Shown one piece after another: positions 17,711 to 26,244 of a stretch of DNA of 64,000 bases. Numbering within the stretch: the first letter of the stretch is position 1; every line of letters starts with the position of its first letter. Location: positions 67,509 through 131,508 of the forward strand of contig CAIFEZ010000006.1 of assembly GCA_903789595.1 (NCBI GenBank), read 5' to 3'. Under the pieces are notes generated by a model. The model had not been told where the DNA came from. It ran no database searches and saw nothing but the letters and a program-made list of their open reading frames with translations. This DNA comes from an uncultured eubacterium 1-6. Its GTDB lineage: Bacteria; Bacillota; Clostridia; Lachnospirales; Lachnospiraceae. The position numbers were made by a program, and so were the translations under genes.

Positions 17711-19375
17711 ATGAGTCATAAAATATTCAAATCTACCTTCTGGATTTCCATCGTGATATGTGTCCTCACTATGGGGGTTACAGCGGCGCTGCTGTTCAGC
17801 TTTCTGGAGAACAGGACCGTGGACGAACTGAGAGAGGAAGCAAATATCCTTTCCTATGGAATTGAGGCACAGGGACAGGATTATCTGGATCGGATCAATA
17901 CTGACCGAAGGGTCACGCTGATCCGGGCCGACGGAACGGTGCTGTACGACAATGAGGCGGACGCGTCCACCATGGAGAATCACAGCAACCGTGAAGAGGT
18001 GCAGGAAGCGGTGCAGAGCGGAAGCGGTCACAGTATCCGGAAGTCCGAGACTATGACGCGCGAGACGATCTATTTCGCTCAGAAGCTGGACGACGGCATG
18101 ATTCTGCGTGTGGCAGTCACACAGGATTCCATCTGGGCGATTCTCGGTAAGCTGATCCGGCCCGCCGTTATTCTGTTCATGGCGACCGTGCTGCTCTCCC
18201 TGTTTTTATCCAATATGGTGACGAGGAATATTTTGAGCCCGCTGAACCGGCTTGATCTGGATCATCTCGACAACAATGACATGGTCTACGATGAGCTGGC
18301 GCCGCTTTTGAACCGTCTTGAGGCGCAGCAGGAAACGATCCGGAGGCAGCTGAACGCGGCAAAGCAGAGACAGGAAGAATTTAATCTGATCACCGAGAAC
18401 ATGTCGGAGGGCTTTCTGGTCATCGACAAGAATACGGATATCCTGTCCTGGAATCCGTCGGCGTTGCGGCTTCTCGGCATCATAGATGAGCCGTCGGGAA
18501 GCGTTCTCCGGCTGAACCGCACCAGAGAGTTTCGCGAGACGATCTTCAAGGTGTTAAGCGGAAAGAAGGAGGAGCTGACACTCCAGAGAGAGAACAGGAC
18601 ATACAAGCTGATCGCGAATCCGGCCTACGACGACAACCACGAAGAGGTGATCGGTGCGGTCATTGTCATTCTCGATGAGACGGAGAGCATCAAGCGGGAG
18701 AACTTCCGGAGGGAATTCACGGCGAATGTATCGCATGAGCTGAAGACACCGCTTACCTCGATATCCGGATTCGCGGAGCTGATGATGGGCGGAGGGATGC
18801 CGGAGGAGACCGTCATGGATTTCTCCAAATCGATCTATGACGAGGCAAGCCGTCTGATTTCTCTGGTGAACGACATCATCAACCTGAGTTCACTGGATGA
18901 TGAAAGTGTGGAATACGACTGGGAGATGCTCGACCTCTACCAGATCGCCTCCGAGGAGATCAGTCATGTGCAGACGGCCGCGGACAAGAAGGATGTGTCC
19001 ATACATCTTTCCGGAGTTCACGGAAAGATTACCGGCGTCCGGAGAGTGGTATCGGAAATGATTTACAATCTCTGCGACAATGCGGTCAAGTACAACAGGG
19101 AGCACGGAAGCATCGAGGTGAAAATCACGACGACCTCGAATCATGTGCTTGTGAGTGTGCAGGATACCGGAATCGGTATACCGGAAGCGGATCAGAACCG
19201 AATCTTCGAGAGGTTCTACCGGGTAGACAAGAGCCATTCCAAGGCGGTCGGAGGCACGGGCCTCGGGCTGTCGATTGTAAAGCATGGAGCCCAGCTGCAC
19301 AATGCCGAGATCAAGGTGAGCAGCAAGCTGGACAAGGGAACGACCATCACCCTTCGTTTCCGGAAGCACGCATGA
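17711..19375 (+). CDS. phoR: Phosphate sensor histidine kinase PhoR/PnpS
   Basis: 554 residues. Membrane helix (about 9-30), outer sensing loop, second helix (about 150-172), HAMP-like linker, PAS domain (SEGFLVIDKNTDILSWNPSA), HisKA with H342 (NVSHELKTPLTS), and HATPase N-box NLCDNAVKYN with GTGLGLSIVKH. It autophosphorylates and passes phosphate to PhoP when phosphate is scarce. A bidirectional terminator follows directly. Confidence 0.93.
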   Translation: MSHKIFKSTFWISIVICVLTMGVTAALLFSFLENRTVDELREEANILSYGIEAQGQDYLDRINTDRRVTLIRADGTVLYDNEADASTMENHSNREEVQEAVQSGSGHSIRKSETMTRETIYFAQKLDDGMILRVAVTQDSIWAILGKLIRPAVILFMATVLLSLFLSNMVTRNILSPLNRLDLDHLDNNDMVYDELAPLLNRLEAQQETIRRQLNAAKQRQEEFNLITENMSEGFLVIDKNTDILSWNPSALRLLGIIDEPSGSVLRLNRTREFRETIFKVLSGKKEELTLQRENRTYKLIANPAYDDNHEEVIGAVIVILDETESIKRENFRREFTANVSHELKTPLTSISGFAELMMGGGMPEETVMDFSKSIYDEASRLISLVNDIINLSSLDDESVEYDWEMLDLYQIASEEISHVQTAADKKDVSIHLSGVHGKITGVRRVVSEMIYNLCDNAVKYNREHGSIEVKITTTSNHVLVSVQDTGIGIPEADQNRIFERFYRVDKSHSKAVGGTGLGLSIVKHGAQLHNAEIKVSSKLDKGTTITLRFRKHA

Positions 19376-19377
19376 TG

Positions 19378-19413
19378 AAAAAAGATGCAGCATTTCAGCT
19401 GCATCTTTTTTTC
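19378..19413. terminator. Bidirectional terminator between phoR and the LCP gene
   Basis: AAAAAAGATGCAGC (19378-19391) pairs with GCTGCATCTTTTTT (19398-19411), with a 6-nt loop. T-runs on both strands serve phoR (plus) and, in principle, the convergent LCP gene (minus). Confidence 0.9.
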
Positions 19414-19470
19414 GTGAACAGTGAGCCGCGGCCGAATGCGAAGTATTCGTGTGCGGCGAGCGCCGCTCAC
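19413..19470. repeat. Dispersed palindromic repeat, copy 3 (left half only)
   Basis: Matches the left half of copy 2 (12989-13035) including ACAGTGAGCCGC and AAGTATTCGTGTGCGGCGAGCG, then diverges. It again lies just after a terminator. Confidence 0.75.
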
Positions 19471-19486
19471 TTTCGCTGATGCCGGC

Positions 19487-21415
19487 TTAACCGGCGGCTG
19501 TGTTCTGCGCATCTCCGGTGCTGTCATAACCGGAAGTATCCGCGCCGGAACTGTCGTAGCCTGAGTTGTCGGTACCGGAGCCGTCGTATCCGGCGCTGCC
19601 CGTACCGGAATTGTCGTACCCGGCATTGCCGGCTCCGGAATTGTCATATCCGGAGGTGTCATACCCTGAGTTATCGGTACCGGAGCCGTCGTAGCCTGAG
19701 TTATCGGTACCGGGGCTGTCATACCCGGAATTGTCTGTGCCGGTCCCGCCGCTGTCGTATGTGCCGCCCGCTGTGCCTCCGGCAGAATTGTCGGTATTTC
19801 CGTCCGCCGGAATTTCTGTGATATCAGTGTCCGGAGGGGTCTGCTGAGCCGTATCATCCGGCGCGGTATATGCAGGCTCCGTCCAGGTCTGATCGTTGCC
19901 GTCCGTTGTGTCTGTCGATCCGGTGTCGGAAGTGCTTTCCGGTGCCGGCGTCGGGGTGGCCGTCGTTGTGGCTTTGAAGATGCTTCCGTCAGCGGAAGAA
20001 CCGTACAGATAGCTGATTAACGCCTCGTGACAGGCGTTCAGATCCGGGACGAGAACGGCCTGCCCGTCGATGGTATCCGCATGATACATCCCGTCGCCCG
20101 GCAGAGTCGCCGCGTTCATGTCAGTTCCGCACAGAAGCGCGTAGAAGCAGGCTCTCGTGAGGTAGGGGTCTGTCATATCTGTGGTGATGCTCGGGGCTGC
20201 CTGATTCATAACCTTGAGCATGCGGAAAGGATTGGACTTCATCTTCGCAAAGGCGGCCTGTATGATCTTCTTCTGCCGGTTTACACGGTCCCAGTCAGAG
20301 TTGCCGACATATCTCATCCGGGCGTAGCAGAGCGCCTGTTCGGGGGTCAGAGAATTGACGCCCTCCACGAGCCCCCAGGGTTCGTCCACCTGAGCGTTGT
20401 CTACACTGGAGCCCAGACCTTCATTGGCATTCATGTAGGTCGCCTCATCGTAGGTCAGGTCGATGTCCAGATTTCCTACAGAGGTTATGGCCTCCAGGAA
20501 GCCGTCGAGATCCACAACTGCATTTCCGTCGATATCAATGCCGAAATTCTCCTGAACCGTCTCGTCGAGAGTTTCCAGACCGCCGACGGCGTAGGCTGCA
20601 TTCAGTTTCGCGGAATAATCCGTTCCTGCGATAGGCACATAGGTGTCGCGCATCAGAGAGACCAGAGTGATCTGGCGTGTTTTGATGTTGAAGCTGCAGA
20701 TGATCATGGTATCCGACCGGGTCTGGGTCTCCCCTTCCCTGGCGTCCTCACCGATGAGGAGGATATTCATGACGCCGCGCTCCTGATAGGCATCTACACC
20801 GGCGGCCTCCGTAGCCGTATCTGCGGTGGTATCCGCCACGGGATCCACGCGGTTCAGTTTGCTGAACGCGACATGGAGAAAAACCGCTAATAAAACGATA
20901 AGAACAAGGATGATGCCGAGAAGTGTCAGGAAAAAACGGCGCACCGGGTGCCGCTTTCTTCGCCGCGGACGTGTGCCGTAGTCATCACCGTAATTGTCAT
21001 ATCTGTCCGATCCGGATTTCTTTTTCTTCTTCGGTCTGAATCCGAAATCATAATCATCGCCGATATCGTAGGTATCGTCGGAAGGGTCGTCCGAATATCC
21101 GTCCGCATATCTGTCATCGAAGGAGGTATCCTTGTATCCGCCTGCGTCATCATATCCGCTGTCGCGGTATCGGCTGAAATTCTCCGTCTGCCGTCCGTTT
21201 CCGTAATAGCTGCCGAAGCTCTCCTGTCTTCCGATGTCATCGGAACCGGCCATACCGCGCATACGCTGATAATAATTCAGATTCTGCTCCGCGTTGGACT
21301 GCCCGGAAACATTCTGAAAAGAATCGGATGAAGGACTGGTGAACGTCGTATCATATTCGGGAACATGGATTTCCCGGGTCGCTCCGTTGAGATATTCATC
21401 GTCTCTGTTGTTCAT
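19487..21415 (-). CDS. LytR-CpsA-Psr (LCP) family wall glycopolymer ligase
   Basis: 642 residues from the ATG at 21415, which has AGAGGAG 10 nt before it; a longer frame to 21526 lacks one. A cytoplasmic Asp/Tyr/Gly-rich head of about 155 residues ends in KRHPVRR, then one membrane helix, then the LCP domain (MNILLIGEDARE..RSDTMI, SLMRDTYV, GNSDWDRVNRQKK) that transfers wall teichoic acid or similar polymers to peptidoglycan. The tail is Thr/Pro-rich and ends in GTDNSGYD-type repeats. Both the long disordered head and the repeat tail are unusual additions. Convergent with phoR. Confidence 0.88.
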   Translation of the reverse strand: MNNRDDEYLNGATREIHVPEYDTTFTSPSSDSFQNVSGQSNAEQNLNYYQRMRGMAGSDDIGRQESFGSYYGNGRQTENFSRYRDSGYDDAGGYKDTSFDDRYADGYSDDPSDDTYDIGDDYDFGFRPKKKKKSGSDRYDNYGDDYGTRPRRRKRHPVRRFFLTLLGIILVLIVLLAVFLHVAFSKLNRVDPVADTTADTATEAAGVDAYQERGVMNILLIGEDAREGETQTRSDTMIICSFNIKTRQITLVSLMRDTYVPIAGTDYSAKLNAAYAVGGLETLDETVQENFGIDIDGNAVVDLDGFLEAITSVGNLDIDLTYDEATYMNANEGLGSSVDNAQVDEPWGLVEGVNSLTPEQALCYARMRYVGNSDWDRVNRQKKIIQAAFAKMKSNPFRMLKVMNQAAPSITTDMTDPYLTRACFYALLCGTDMNAATLPGDGMYHADTIDGQAVLVPDLNACHEALISYLYGSSADGSIFKATTTATPTPAPESTSDTGSTDTTDGNDQTWTEPAYTAPDDTAQQTPPDTDITEIPADGNTDNSAGGTAGGTYDSGGTGTDNSGYDSPGTDNSGYDGSGTDNSGYDTSGYDNSGAGNAGYDNSGTGSAGYDGSGTDNSGYDSSGADTSGYDSTGDAQNTAAG

Positions 21416-21589
21416 TCTGCTGCAACTCCTCTGTGAATAATCCTGTACCTGAGAATCATTGTCTGCAGATAGATCTGTCCCTTCAGAATCTTTGTTCTCA
21501 GATGTATCCGTGCCTGTCCCCCTCAAATTTCTGTCTGCAGATTCGACTGCATATGTTCTTTGATAACATCCGTCCGGAAATTTAAGCGC

Positions 21590-22219
21590 TCATTCCTCCG
21601 AATCCGTGTCCTCCGGTGTATCGCGGCGTCTCTTTTTTGTCAGATCCGGAAGCTTGACATCGCGTTCGATCTGTTCGGCGAATTTCATGTAATTGGACAT
21701 GGTGTTCGTCACCTTGAAACGTCCGCCGATGTTCGGGCGGATGGTCAGACTCTTCGCGTGCATCGCGTCATCCGCGTTTTCCTTTTTCACGGTGCGGATC
21801 TGATCAAAGGCGGTGATTTCAGGCTTTCCGAAGGCTCCCTGGTAGCGGATCGTATTGCCTTCGACGAAAACCCTTTCACAGAGGGCTTTCCTCTGCATCA
21901 GGAAGAAAATCAGCCCGGTGACAAATGCGCAGGCAACTTCAACCGCGATGGCGATCATCTGTCTCTGGGAATCACCCTTCAGCGCCAGCCAGCCGATGAA
22001 AATCTCTATGACACAGCCCAATAGCAATATACTGAAGCCGATAAAAAAACCGCTCAGCGGATTGCGCATGATATAGTGAGACGGATCCTTGTCCTTCGAC
22101 ATCTTCTTCTCATAGCGGGTTACGCCGGCAGTGGCCGTGCTGACAATCGATATCAGAAGAATCAGCGCACTTAAGATGACACCGGACCACTTGATCAGAA
22201 ACGGTAATATGCTGTCCAT
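21590..22219 (-). CDS. Membrane protein with a PH-like C-terminal domain
   Basis: 209 residues. Three membrane helices (about 8-32, 55-78 and 86-108) are followed by a soluble beta-rich domain (RVFVEGNTIRYQGAFGKPEITAFDQIRTV) like the bacterial PH domains of DUF-type proteins, then a basic tail KKRRRD. It is probably co-transcribed with the LCP gene 174 nt downstream on the same strand. No specific function recognised. Confidence 0.65.
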   Translation of the reverse strand: MDSILPFLIKWSGVILSALILLISIVSTATAGVTRYEKKMSKDKDPSHYIMRNPLSGFFIGFSILLLGCVIEIFIGWLALKGDSQRQMIAIAVEVACAFVTGLIFFLMQRKALCERVFVEGNTIRYQGAFGKPEITAFDQIRTVKKENADDAMHAKSLTIRPNIGGRFKVTNTMSNYMKFAEQIERDVKLPDLTKKRRRDTPEDTDSEE

Positions 22220-22361
22220 GTGAATGAACCCCCTTGGTCAAACCAGAAAATAAGGTGATTGAGTAATTCCGGTTTCGCGTCATCCCGGCTGCCGAAGCAG
22301 TTGAAGATGCCGGCGCGCATCGCGCATTATATTAGGATATAAAACCGGATAAGTTAAGGAG

Positions 22362-22390
22362 ATTCTAGCATTGCCGCCATTCAATGTCAA
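22362..22390 (-). promoter_or_regulatory. Promoter of the PH-like/LCP transcript
   Basis: On the minus strand, TTGACA (22390-22385) and TAGAAT (22367-22362) with a 17-bp spacer. Transcription heads toward the gene at 22219. Confidence 0.72.
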
Positions 22391-22431
22391 TTTTTGAACG
22401 CATTTTCGATGGTTTGCATAAACCTGTTTTT

Positions 22432-22500
22432 CAGCATCGAACAGAAGGACGGACGAAACCTTTTTCGGCACCGAACAGAAGGACGGATGAAACCTTTTTT
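22432..22500. repeat. Tandem repeat, two 34-35-bp units
   Basis: Units 22432-22465 and 22466-22500 share CGAACAGAAGGACGGA and GAAACCTTTTT. A third diverged piece with CAGCGTCGAAC follows. Non-coding, between the divergent promoters of the PH-like gene and greA. Together with those promoters it accounts for the 400-bp gap. Confidence 0.75.
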
Positions 22501-22537
22501 CAGCGCGGAATTTGCCGTTTTCAGCGTCGAACTTTAC

Positions 22538-22566
22538 TTGACATCAGGTATGGGACAGTTTAAAAT
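22538..22566 (+). promoter_or_regulatory. Promoter of greA(-lysS)
   Basis: TTGACA (22538-22543), 17-bp spacer, TAAAAT (22561-22566). Start expected near 22573, about 55 nt before greA. Confidence 0.8.
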
Positions 22567-22626
22567 ATGGAAATTGCGAATATACGCGCAAATATCGGTA
22601 ATTTCTTTTATTCATGAGGTGAAATC

Positions 22627-23106
22627 ATGGCAAATAAGACAGTAGTTACATATGCGGGCCTGAAGGCTCTGGAAGACGAGCTGCAGGACCTCAAGGTTAC
22701 GAAGCGTAAGGAGATCGCAGAGAAGCTGAAAGAGGCTCGTGCGCAGGGCGACCTCTCCGAGAACGCGGAATACGATGCGGCAAAGGATGAGCAGGCTCAG
22801 ATCGAGGCGAGAATCGAGGAGATCGAAGCTCTTCTGAAGAATGTAGAGGTTGTGGTAGAGTCCGAAGCGGATGCGAATAAGGTAAACATCGGCTGCAAGG
22901 TCAAGGTTCAGGACATGACCTATGACGAAGAGCTTGAGTTCCAGATTGTCGGCTCTACGGAGGCGAACAGCCTGAAGGGAAAAATCTCCAATGAGTCCCC
23001 GGTAGGAAAAGCTCTTCTCGGCCACGAAGTAGGCGAGGTGGTTTCCATCGAGACACCGGACGGCGATGAGCAGTACAAGATCCTCGGCATCGAGAGAAAC
23101 ATCTGA
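22627..23106 (+). CDS. greA: Transcription elongation factor GreA
   Basis: 159 residues, standard length. N-terminal coiled coil with the acidic tip LSENAEYDAAKDEQ that enters the RNA polymerase channel and stimulates cleavage of backtracked RNA, then the FKBP-like C-terminal domain (NESPVGKALLGHEVGEVV). ATG 22627 follows ATGAGGTGA. lysS follows 32 nt later, a common pairing. Confidence 0.97.
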   Translation: MANKTVVTYAGLKALEDELQDLKVTKRKEIAEKLKEARAQGDLSENAEYDAAKDEQAQIEARIEEIEALLKNVEVVVESEADANKVNIGCKVKVQDMTYDEELEFQIVGSTEANSLKGKISNESPVGKALLGHEVGEVVSIETPDGDEQYKILGIERNI

Positions 23107-23138
23107 TACGGCAGAAATTGTTTTTTGAGGAGGAAGAT

Positions 23139-25136
23139 ATGGCAGAGCAGAACCAGAACAATAAAGGCAGGCAGAAACCGGAACAGGACATGAACCAGAT
23201 CCTGAAGGTGCGCCGCGAAAAACTGAAGGAGCTGCAGGATGCGGGTAAGGATCCCTTCAGGATCACAACCTATGATCAGACCCATCACAGCCAGGACATC
23301 AAGGATCACTTTGACGAGCTGGACGGGAAGGACGTATCCATCGCGGGACGTATCATGAGCAAGCGTGTCATGGGAAAAGCTTCCTTCTGCCATATCCAGG
23401 ACAAGCTGGGGCAGATCCAGTGCTATGTGCAGCGCGATTCCCTGGGAGATGAGCCGTATAAGGAGTTCAAGCGGCTCGATATCGGCGATATCGTCGGGAT
23501 CAAGGGCTACGTATTCAAAACGCAGACCGGAGAAATCAGTGTTCACGCAAAAGAGGTCATTCTTCTGTCTAAATCCCTTCAGCCGCTTCCGGAGAAGTTC
23601 CACGGTCTTCAGGATACCGACACCCGGTATCGTCAGAGATATGTGGATCTGATCATGAACGACGACGTCAAGAAGACCTTCATCAAGAGGTCCCAGATCA
23701 TCCGTGAGATCCGCAATTTCCTCGGAGAGCGCGACTTCATGGAGGTGGAGACGCCGATGCTGGTGGACAACGCCGGCGGAGCTTCTGCGCGTCCGTTTGT
23801 CACCTACTACAATGCTCTCGGAGAGTACAAGAAGCTGCGGATTTCCCTGGAACTGTATCTGAAGCGTCTGATTGTCGGCGGACTCGAGAGAGTCTACGAG
23901 ATCGGACGTGTGTTCCGGAACGAGGGACTCGACCAGAAGCACAACCCGGAATTCACGCTGATGGAGCTCTATCAGGCATACACCGACTATAACGGTATGA
24001 TGGAGCTGACCGAAAGCATGTTCCGTTATCTCGCGGAAAAAGTGTGCGGAAGCACGACGATTTATTACGGCAATGAGGAAGACGGCACCGGCAAGGTCAT
24101 TGATCTCGGCAAACCGTTCCGCCGTCTGACGATGGAGGATGCCATCAAGGAACAGACCGGAATCGATTTTGAGACGATCAGCACGGACGAGGAAGCAAAG
24201 GCGCTCGCAAAGGAGCACAACATCGAGTTCGAGGACCGTCACAAGAGAGGCGACATCATCAACCTGTTCTTCGATGAGTACTGCGAAGACAAGATGATCC
24301 AGCCGACCTTTATCATGGATCATCCGTTGGAGATCAGTCCTCTGACGAAGAAGAAACCGTCCGATCCGAGAAAAGTAGAGCGTTTCGAGCTTTACATCAA
24401 CGGATGGGAGATGTGCAACGCTTATTCCGAGCTGAACGACCCGATCGACCAGCGGGAGCGTTTTGCCGCTCAGGATGCGCTCTCCGCACAGGGCGATGAG
24501 GAAGCACAGCACACAGACGAGGATTTCCTTCACGCGATGGAGATCGGCATGCCGCCGACCGGAGGCATCGGATACGGCATCGACCGTCTCTGCATGCTTC
24601 TGACAAACAGTGCATCCATTCGAGACGTCCTGCTCTTCCCGACACTCAAGAGTGGTTCGAAGGAGGCAAAGGGTGATACAGAGGCTGATGGCGGGGAAAA
24701 TGCTGCAGCCGAAGGTACAGAAGCAACAGGATTTTTCACTCCGAATGAGAAGATCGACTTCAGCAATGTGAAGATCGAGCCGCTGTTCGAAGAGCAGGTT
24801 GATTTCGATACGTTCTCGAAGAGCGATTTCAGAGCTGTAAAAGTCAAAGCCTGCGAGGCGGTTCCGAAGTCGAAGAAGCTTCTGAAGTTTGTGCTGGATG
24901 ACGGAACAGGTACAGATCGTATCATTCTTTCCGGAATTCATGCTTACTATGAGCCGGAAGAGCTGGTTGGTAAGACTTTGATTGCCATCACCAATCTCCC
25001 GCCAAGGAAGATGATGGGCATCGATTCCTGCGGTATGCTGCTGTCCGTTGTGAACAACAAGAAGGACAGCGACGTGGAGGAACTTCATCTTCTGATGGTG
25101 GATAACCATATCCCGGCTGGCGCGAAGCTGTATTGA
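23139..25136 (+). CDS. lysS: Lysyl-tRNA synthetase (class II) with extra C-terminal tRNA-binding domain
   Basis: 665 residues from ATG 23139 (GAGGAGG). OB-fold anticodon domain (about 60-170), then the class II catalytic core with motif 2 YEIGRVFRNEGLDQKHNPEFT and motif 3 GGIGYGIDRLCMLL. After about residue 500 an Ala/Glu/Gly linker leads to an extra domain of about 115 residues (FDTFSKSDFRAVKV to NHIPAGAKLY), which is the MetG/EMAP-II-type tRNA-binding OB fold normally found on methionyl-tRNA synthetase. Typical LysRS ends near residue 500. The 3' end also serves as an integration boundary: pieces of it recur at 36963, 41239 and, as 3' UTR, 48050. Confidence 0.95.
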   Translation: MAEQNQNNKGRQKPEQDMNQILKVRREKLKELQDAGKDPFRITTYDQTHHSQDIKDHFDELDGKDVSIAGRIMSKRVMGKASFCHIQDKLGQIQCYVQRDSLGDEPYKEFKRLDIGDIVGIKGYVFKTQTGEISVHAKEVILLSKSLQPLPEKFHGLQDTDTRYRQRYVDLIMNDDVKKTFIKRSQIIREIRNFLGERDFMEVETPMLVDNAGGASARPFVTYYNALGEYKKLRISLELYLKRLIVGGLERVYEIGRVFRNEGLDQKHNPEFTLMELYQAYTDYNGMMELTESMFRYLAEKVCGSTTIYYGNEEDGTGKVIDLGKPFRRLTMEDAIKEQTGIDFETISTDEEAKALAKEHNIEFEDRHKRGDIINLFFDEYCEDKMIQPTFIMDHPLEISPLTKKKPSDPRKVERFELYINGWEMCNAYSELNDPIDQRERFAAQDALSAQGDEEAQHTDEDFLHAMEIGMPPTGGIGYGIDRLCMLLTNSASIRDVLLFPTLKSGSKEAKGDTEADGGENAAAEGTEATGFFTPNEKIDFSNVKIEPLFEEQVDFDTFSKSDFRAVKVKACEAVPKSKKLLKFVLDDGTGTDRIILSGIHAYYEPEELVGKTLIAITNLPPRKMMGIDSCGMLLSVVNNKKDSDVEELHLLMVDNHIPAGAKLY

Positions 25137-25195
25137 TTCGGTGGAAATCGCGGGCGGAAAATCTGACGCACATCCCAGTTGCAAAAAACTTCGAG

Positions 25196-25236
25196 GCACT
25201 CCTTTTCAGAATCAATCTGAGAGGGGGTGTTTTTTT
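25196..25236 (+). terminator. Terminator of lysS (boundary copy 1)
   Basis: An outer CACTCC/GGGGGTG-type stem with inner TTCAGA/TCTGAG, then TTTTTTT. Near-identical terminators recur at 37531, 41327 and 48090, each marking a module boundary. Confidence 0.88.
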
Positions 25237-25470
25237 GTACAAACGATAGGAAAAGAGGCGGGAAAGTCTTTCATCCCTGTATGAATCTATATGCAGACAA
25301 TCTTTTATTGAGTGTTTAGTGCGAGCATTTCGATAATAGCATTTTCATACCTGCGATGAGAAAACGCAGTCCAGCTTATGATGAATACATTTTAAAGCTT
25401 CGGAAGGCAGATAAAGCCTTTTCCCAGCAATATCAGTAATAAACAAATCAGAATTTATAGGTGGAAGAAG
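25237..25470. other. Start of the accessory region, decayed DNA
   Basis: The first ~25 bases (ACAAACGATAGGAAAAGAGGCGGG) parallel the sequence after the other lysS-terminator copies. The rest holds only a 27-codon frame without ribosome site (25356-25439). No gene supported. Confidence 0.5.
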
Positions 25471-25917
25471 ATGCTGCTTAGAAATTATCAATCATCCGAT
25501 TGTGAGAAACTTGCTGCTTTATTCTATCAAACCGTTCACTGTGTGAATGCACGGGATTATACGGAAGAGCAATTGAACGCATGGGCAACTGGACAGGTAG
25601 ATCTGAAGCAATGGGATAAGTCTTTTCTGGATCACCATACAATTATTGCCGTTCAGGATGATCAGATTGTGGGTTTCGGTGACATGAATGATTCGGGTTA
25701 TCTGGACAGGCTGTTTGTCCATAAGGATCATCAGGGAGAAGGTATTGCTACTGCAATTTGTGATGAGTTGGAAGAGAAAATGGCAGGAAAGCGAATTACA
25801 ACGTATGCTTCCATAACGGCAAAATCGTTTTTCCTGCGCCGGGGGTATCATGTCATTAGAAAACAAGAAGTGACGCGCCATGGGGTAACATTATCAAATT
25901 ATCTCATGGAGAAGTAA
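25471..25917 (+). CDS. GNAT family N-acetyltransferase
   Basis: 148 residues, single GNAT domain that uses acetyl-CoA. Marks are the N-terminal LRNYQSSDCEKLAALFYQTV and the acetyl-CoA loop VHKDHQGEGIATAICDELEE, then SITAKSFFLRRGY. Closest in style to the small orphan acetyltransferases of Firmicutes; substrate unknown. ATG 25471 follows AGGTGG. It is followed at once by hairpin element a and its own terminator, so it looks like a self-contained cargo unit. Confidence 0.88.
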   Translation: MLLRNYQSSDCEKLAALFYQTVHCVNARDYTEEQLNAWATGQVDLKQWDKSFLDHHTIIAVQDDQIVGFGDMNDSGYLDRLFVHKDHQGEGIATAICDELEEKMAGKRITTYASITAKSFFLRRGYHVIRKQEVTRHGVTLSNYLMEK

Positions 25918-25920
25918 GTA

Positions 25921-25960
25921 AATTCCAGTTTGTATGTGCCTGAATAAATGAACAGGAATT
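25921..25960. repeat. Post-stop hairpin element, copy a
   Basis: Begins 4 nt after the GNAT stop. AATTCC-A-GTT (25921 on) faces AAC-A-GGAATT (ending 25960), giving a stem with one A-A mismatch. Core CAGTTTGTATGT. Five related copies lie at 39629, 40438, 40824, 49267 and 59163, always just after a stop codon. Confidence 0.65.
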
Positions 25961-25965
25961 ACCAG

Positions 25966-26000
25966 CCGGAAGCCAGTGCAAATTGTGCTTCCGGTTTTTT
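25966..26000 (+). terminator. Terminator of the GNAT gene
   Basis: CCGGAAGC (25966-25973) pairs with GCTTCCGG (25987-25994), then six T. A degenerate copy is at 49314-49344. Confidence 0.85.
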
Positions 26001-26087
26001 GTTGCCGGAATTTCCGGCAATGAACCACAACTACACATGAAGTTGGCAAGACAGATGCCAATGTTTGCAGACCGATTGCTTTTCGAG

Positions 26088-26165
26088 ACCACAATGGATA
26101 TATATGCGGAAGCGACGGATCGGAAGAAGGAAGAAACCTTTGTGTATATAATATTCGTACGATAA
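26088..26165 (+). pseudogene. Tyrosine-integrase C-terminal fragment 1
   Basis: Encodes TTMDIYAEATDRKKEETF, the end of phage/ICE-type tyrosine recombinases in which this Tyr is the nucleophile, then runs into an unrelated tail. No catalytic Arg/His boxes precede it. Sister fragments are at 41385 and 49660. A relic of an element once integrated next to lysS. Confidence 0.65.
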
Positions 26166-26207
26166 AATAATGAATTTCGTACGATAACAAACTGAAATCG
26201 TACCATA
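26154..26207. repeat. Three repeats at 22-bp spacing
   Basis: TTCGTACGATAA at 26154 and 26176, and ATCGTACCATA at 26197. The CGTACG core is palindromic. Helical phasing of two turns suggests a protein-binding array. It lies between the integrase relic and the end of the LysR gene. Confidence 0.6.
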
Positions 26208-26244
26208 TTATATTAATCAATGTTGCGCAAGATATTAATACGCC

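Noticed and set aside
22920-25199. 759-codon open frame on the minus strand opposite lysS
   Set aside because: It is the antisense of greA/lysS, a product of the GC-rich codon pattern; lysS motifs on the plus strand are unambiguous.
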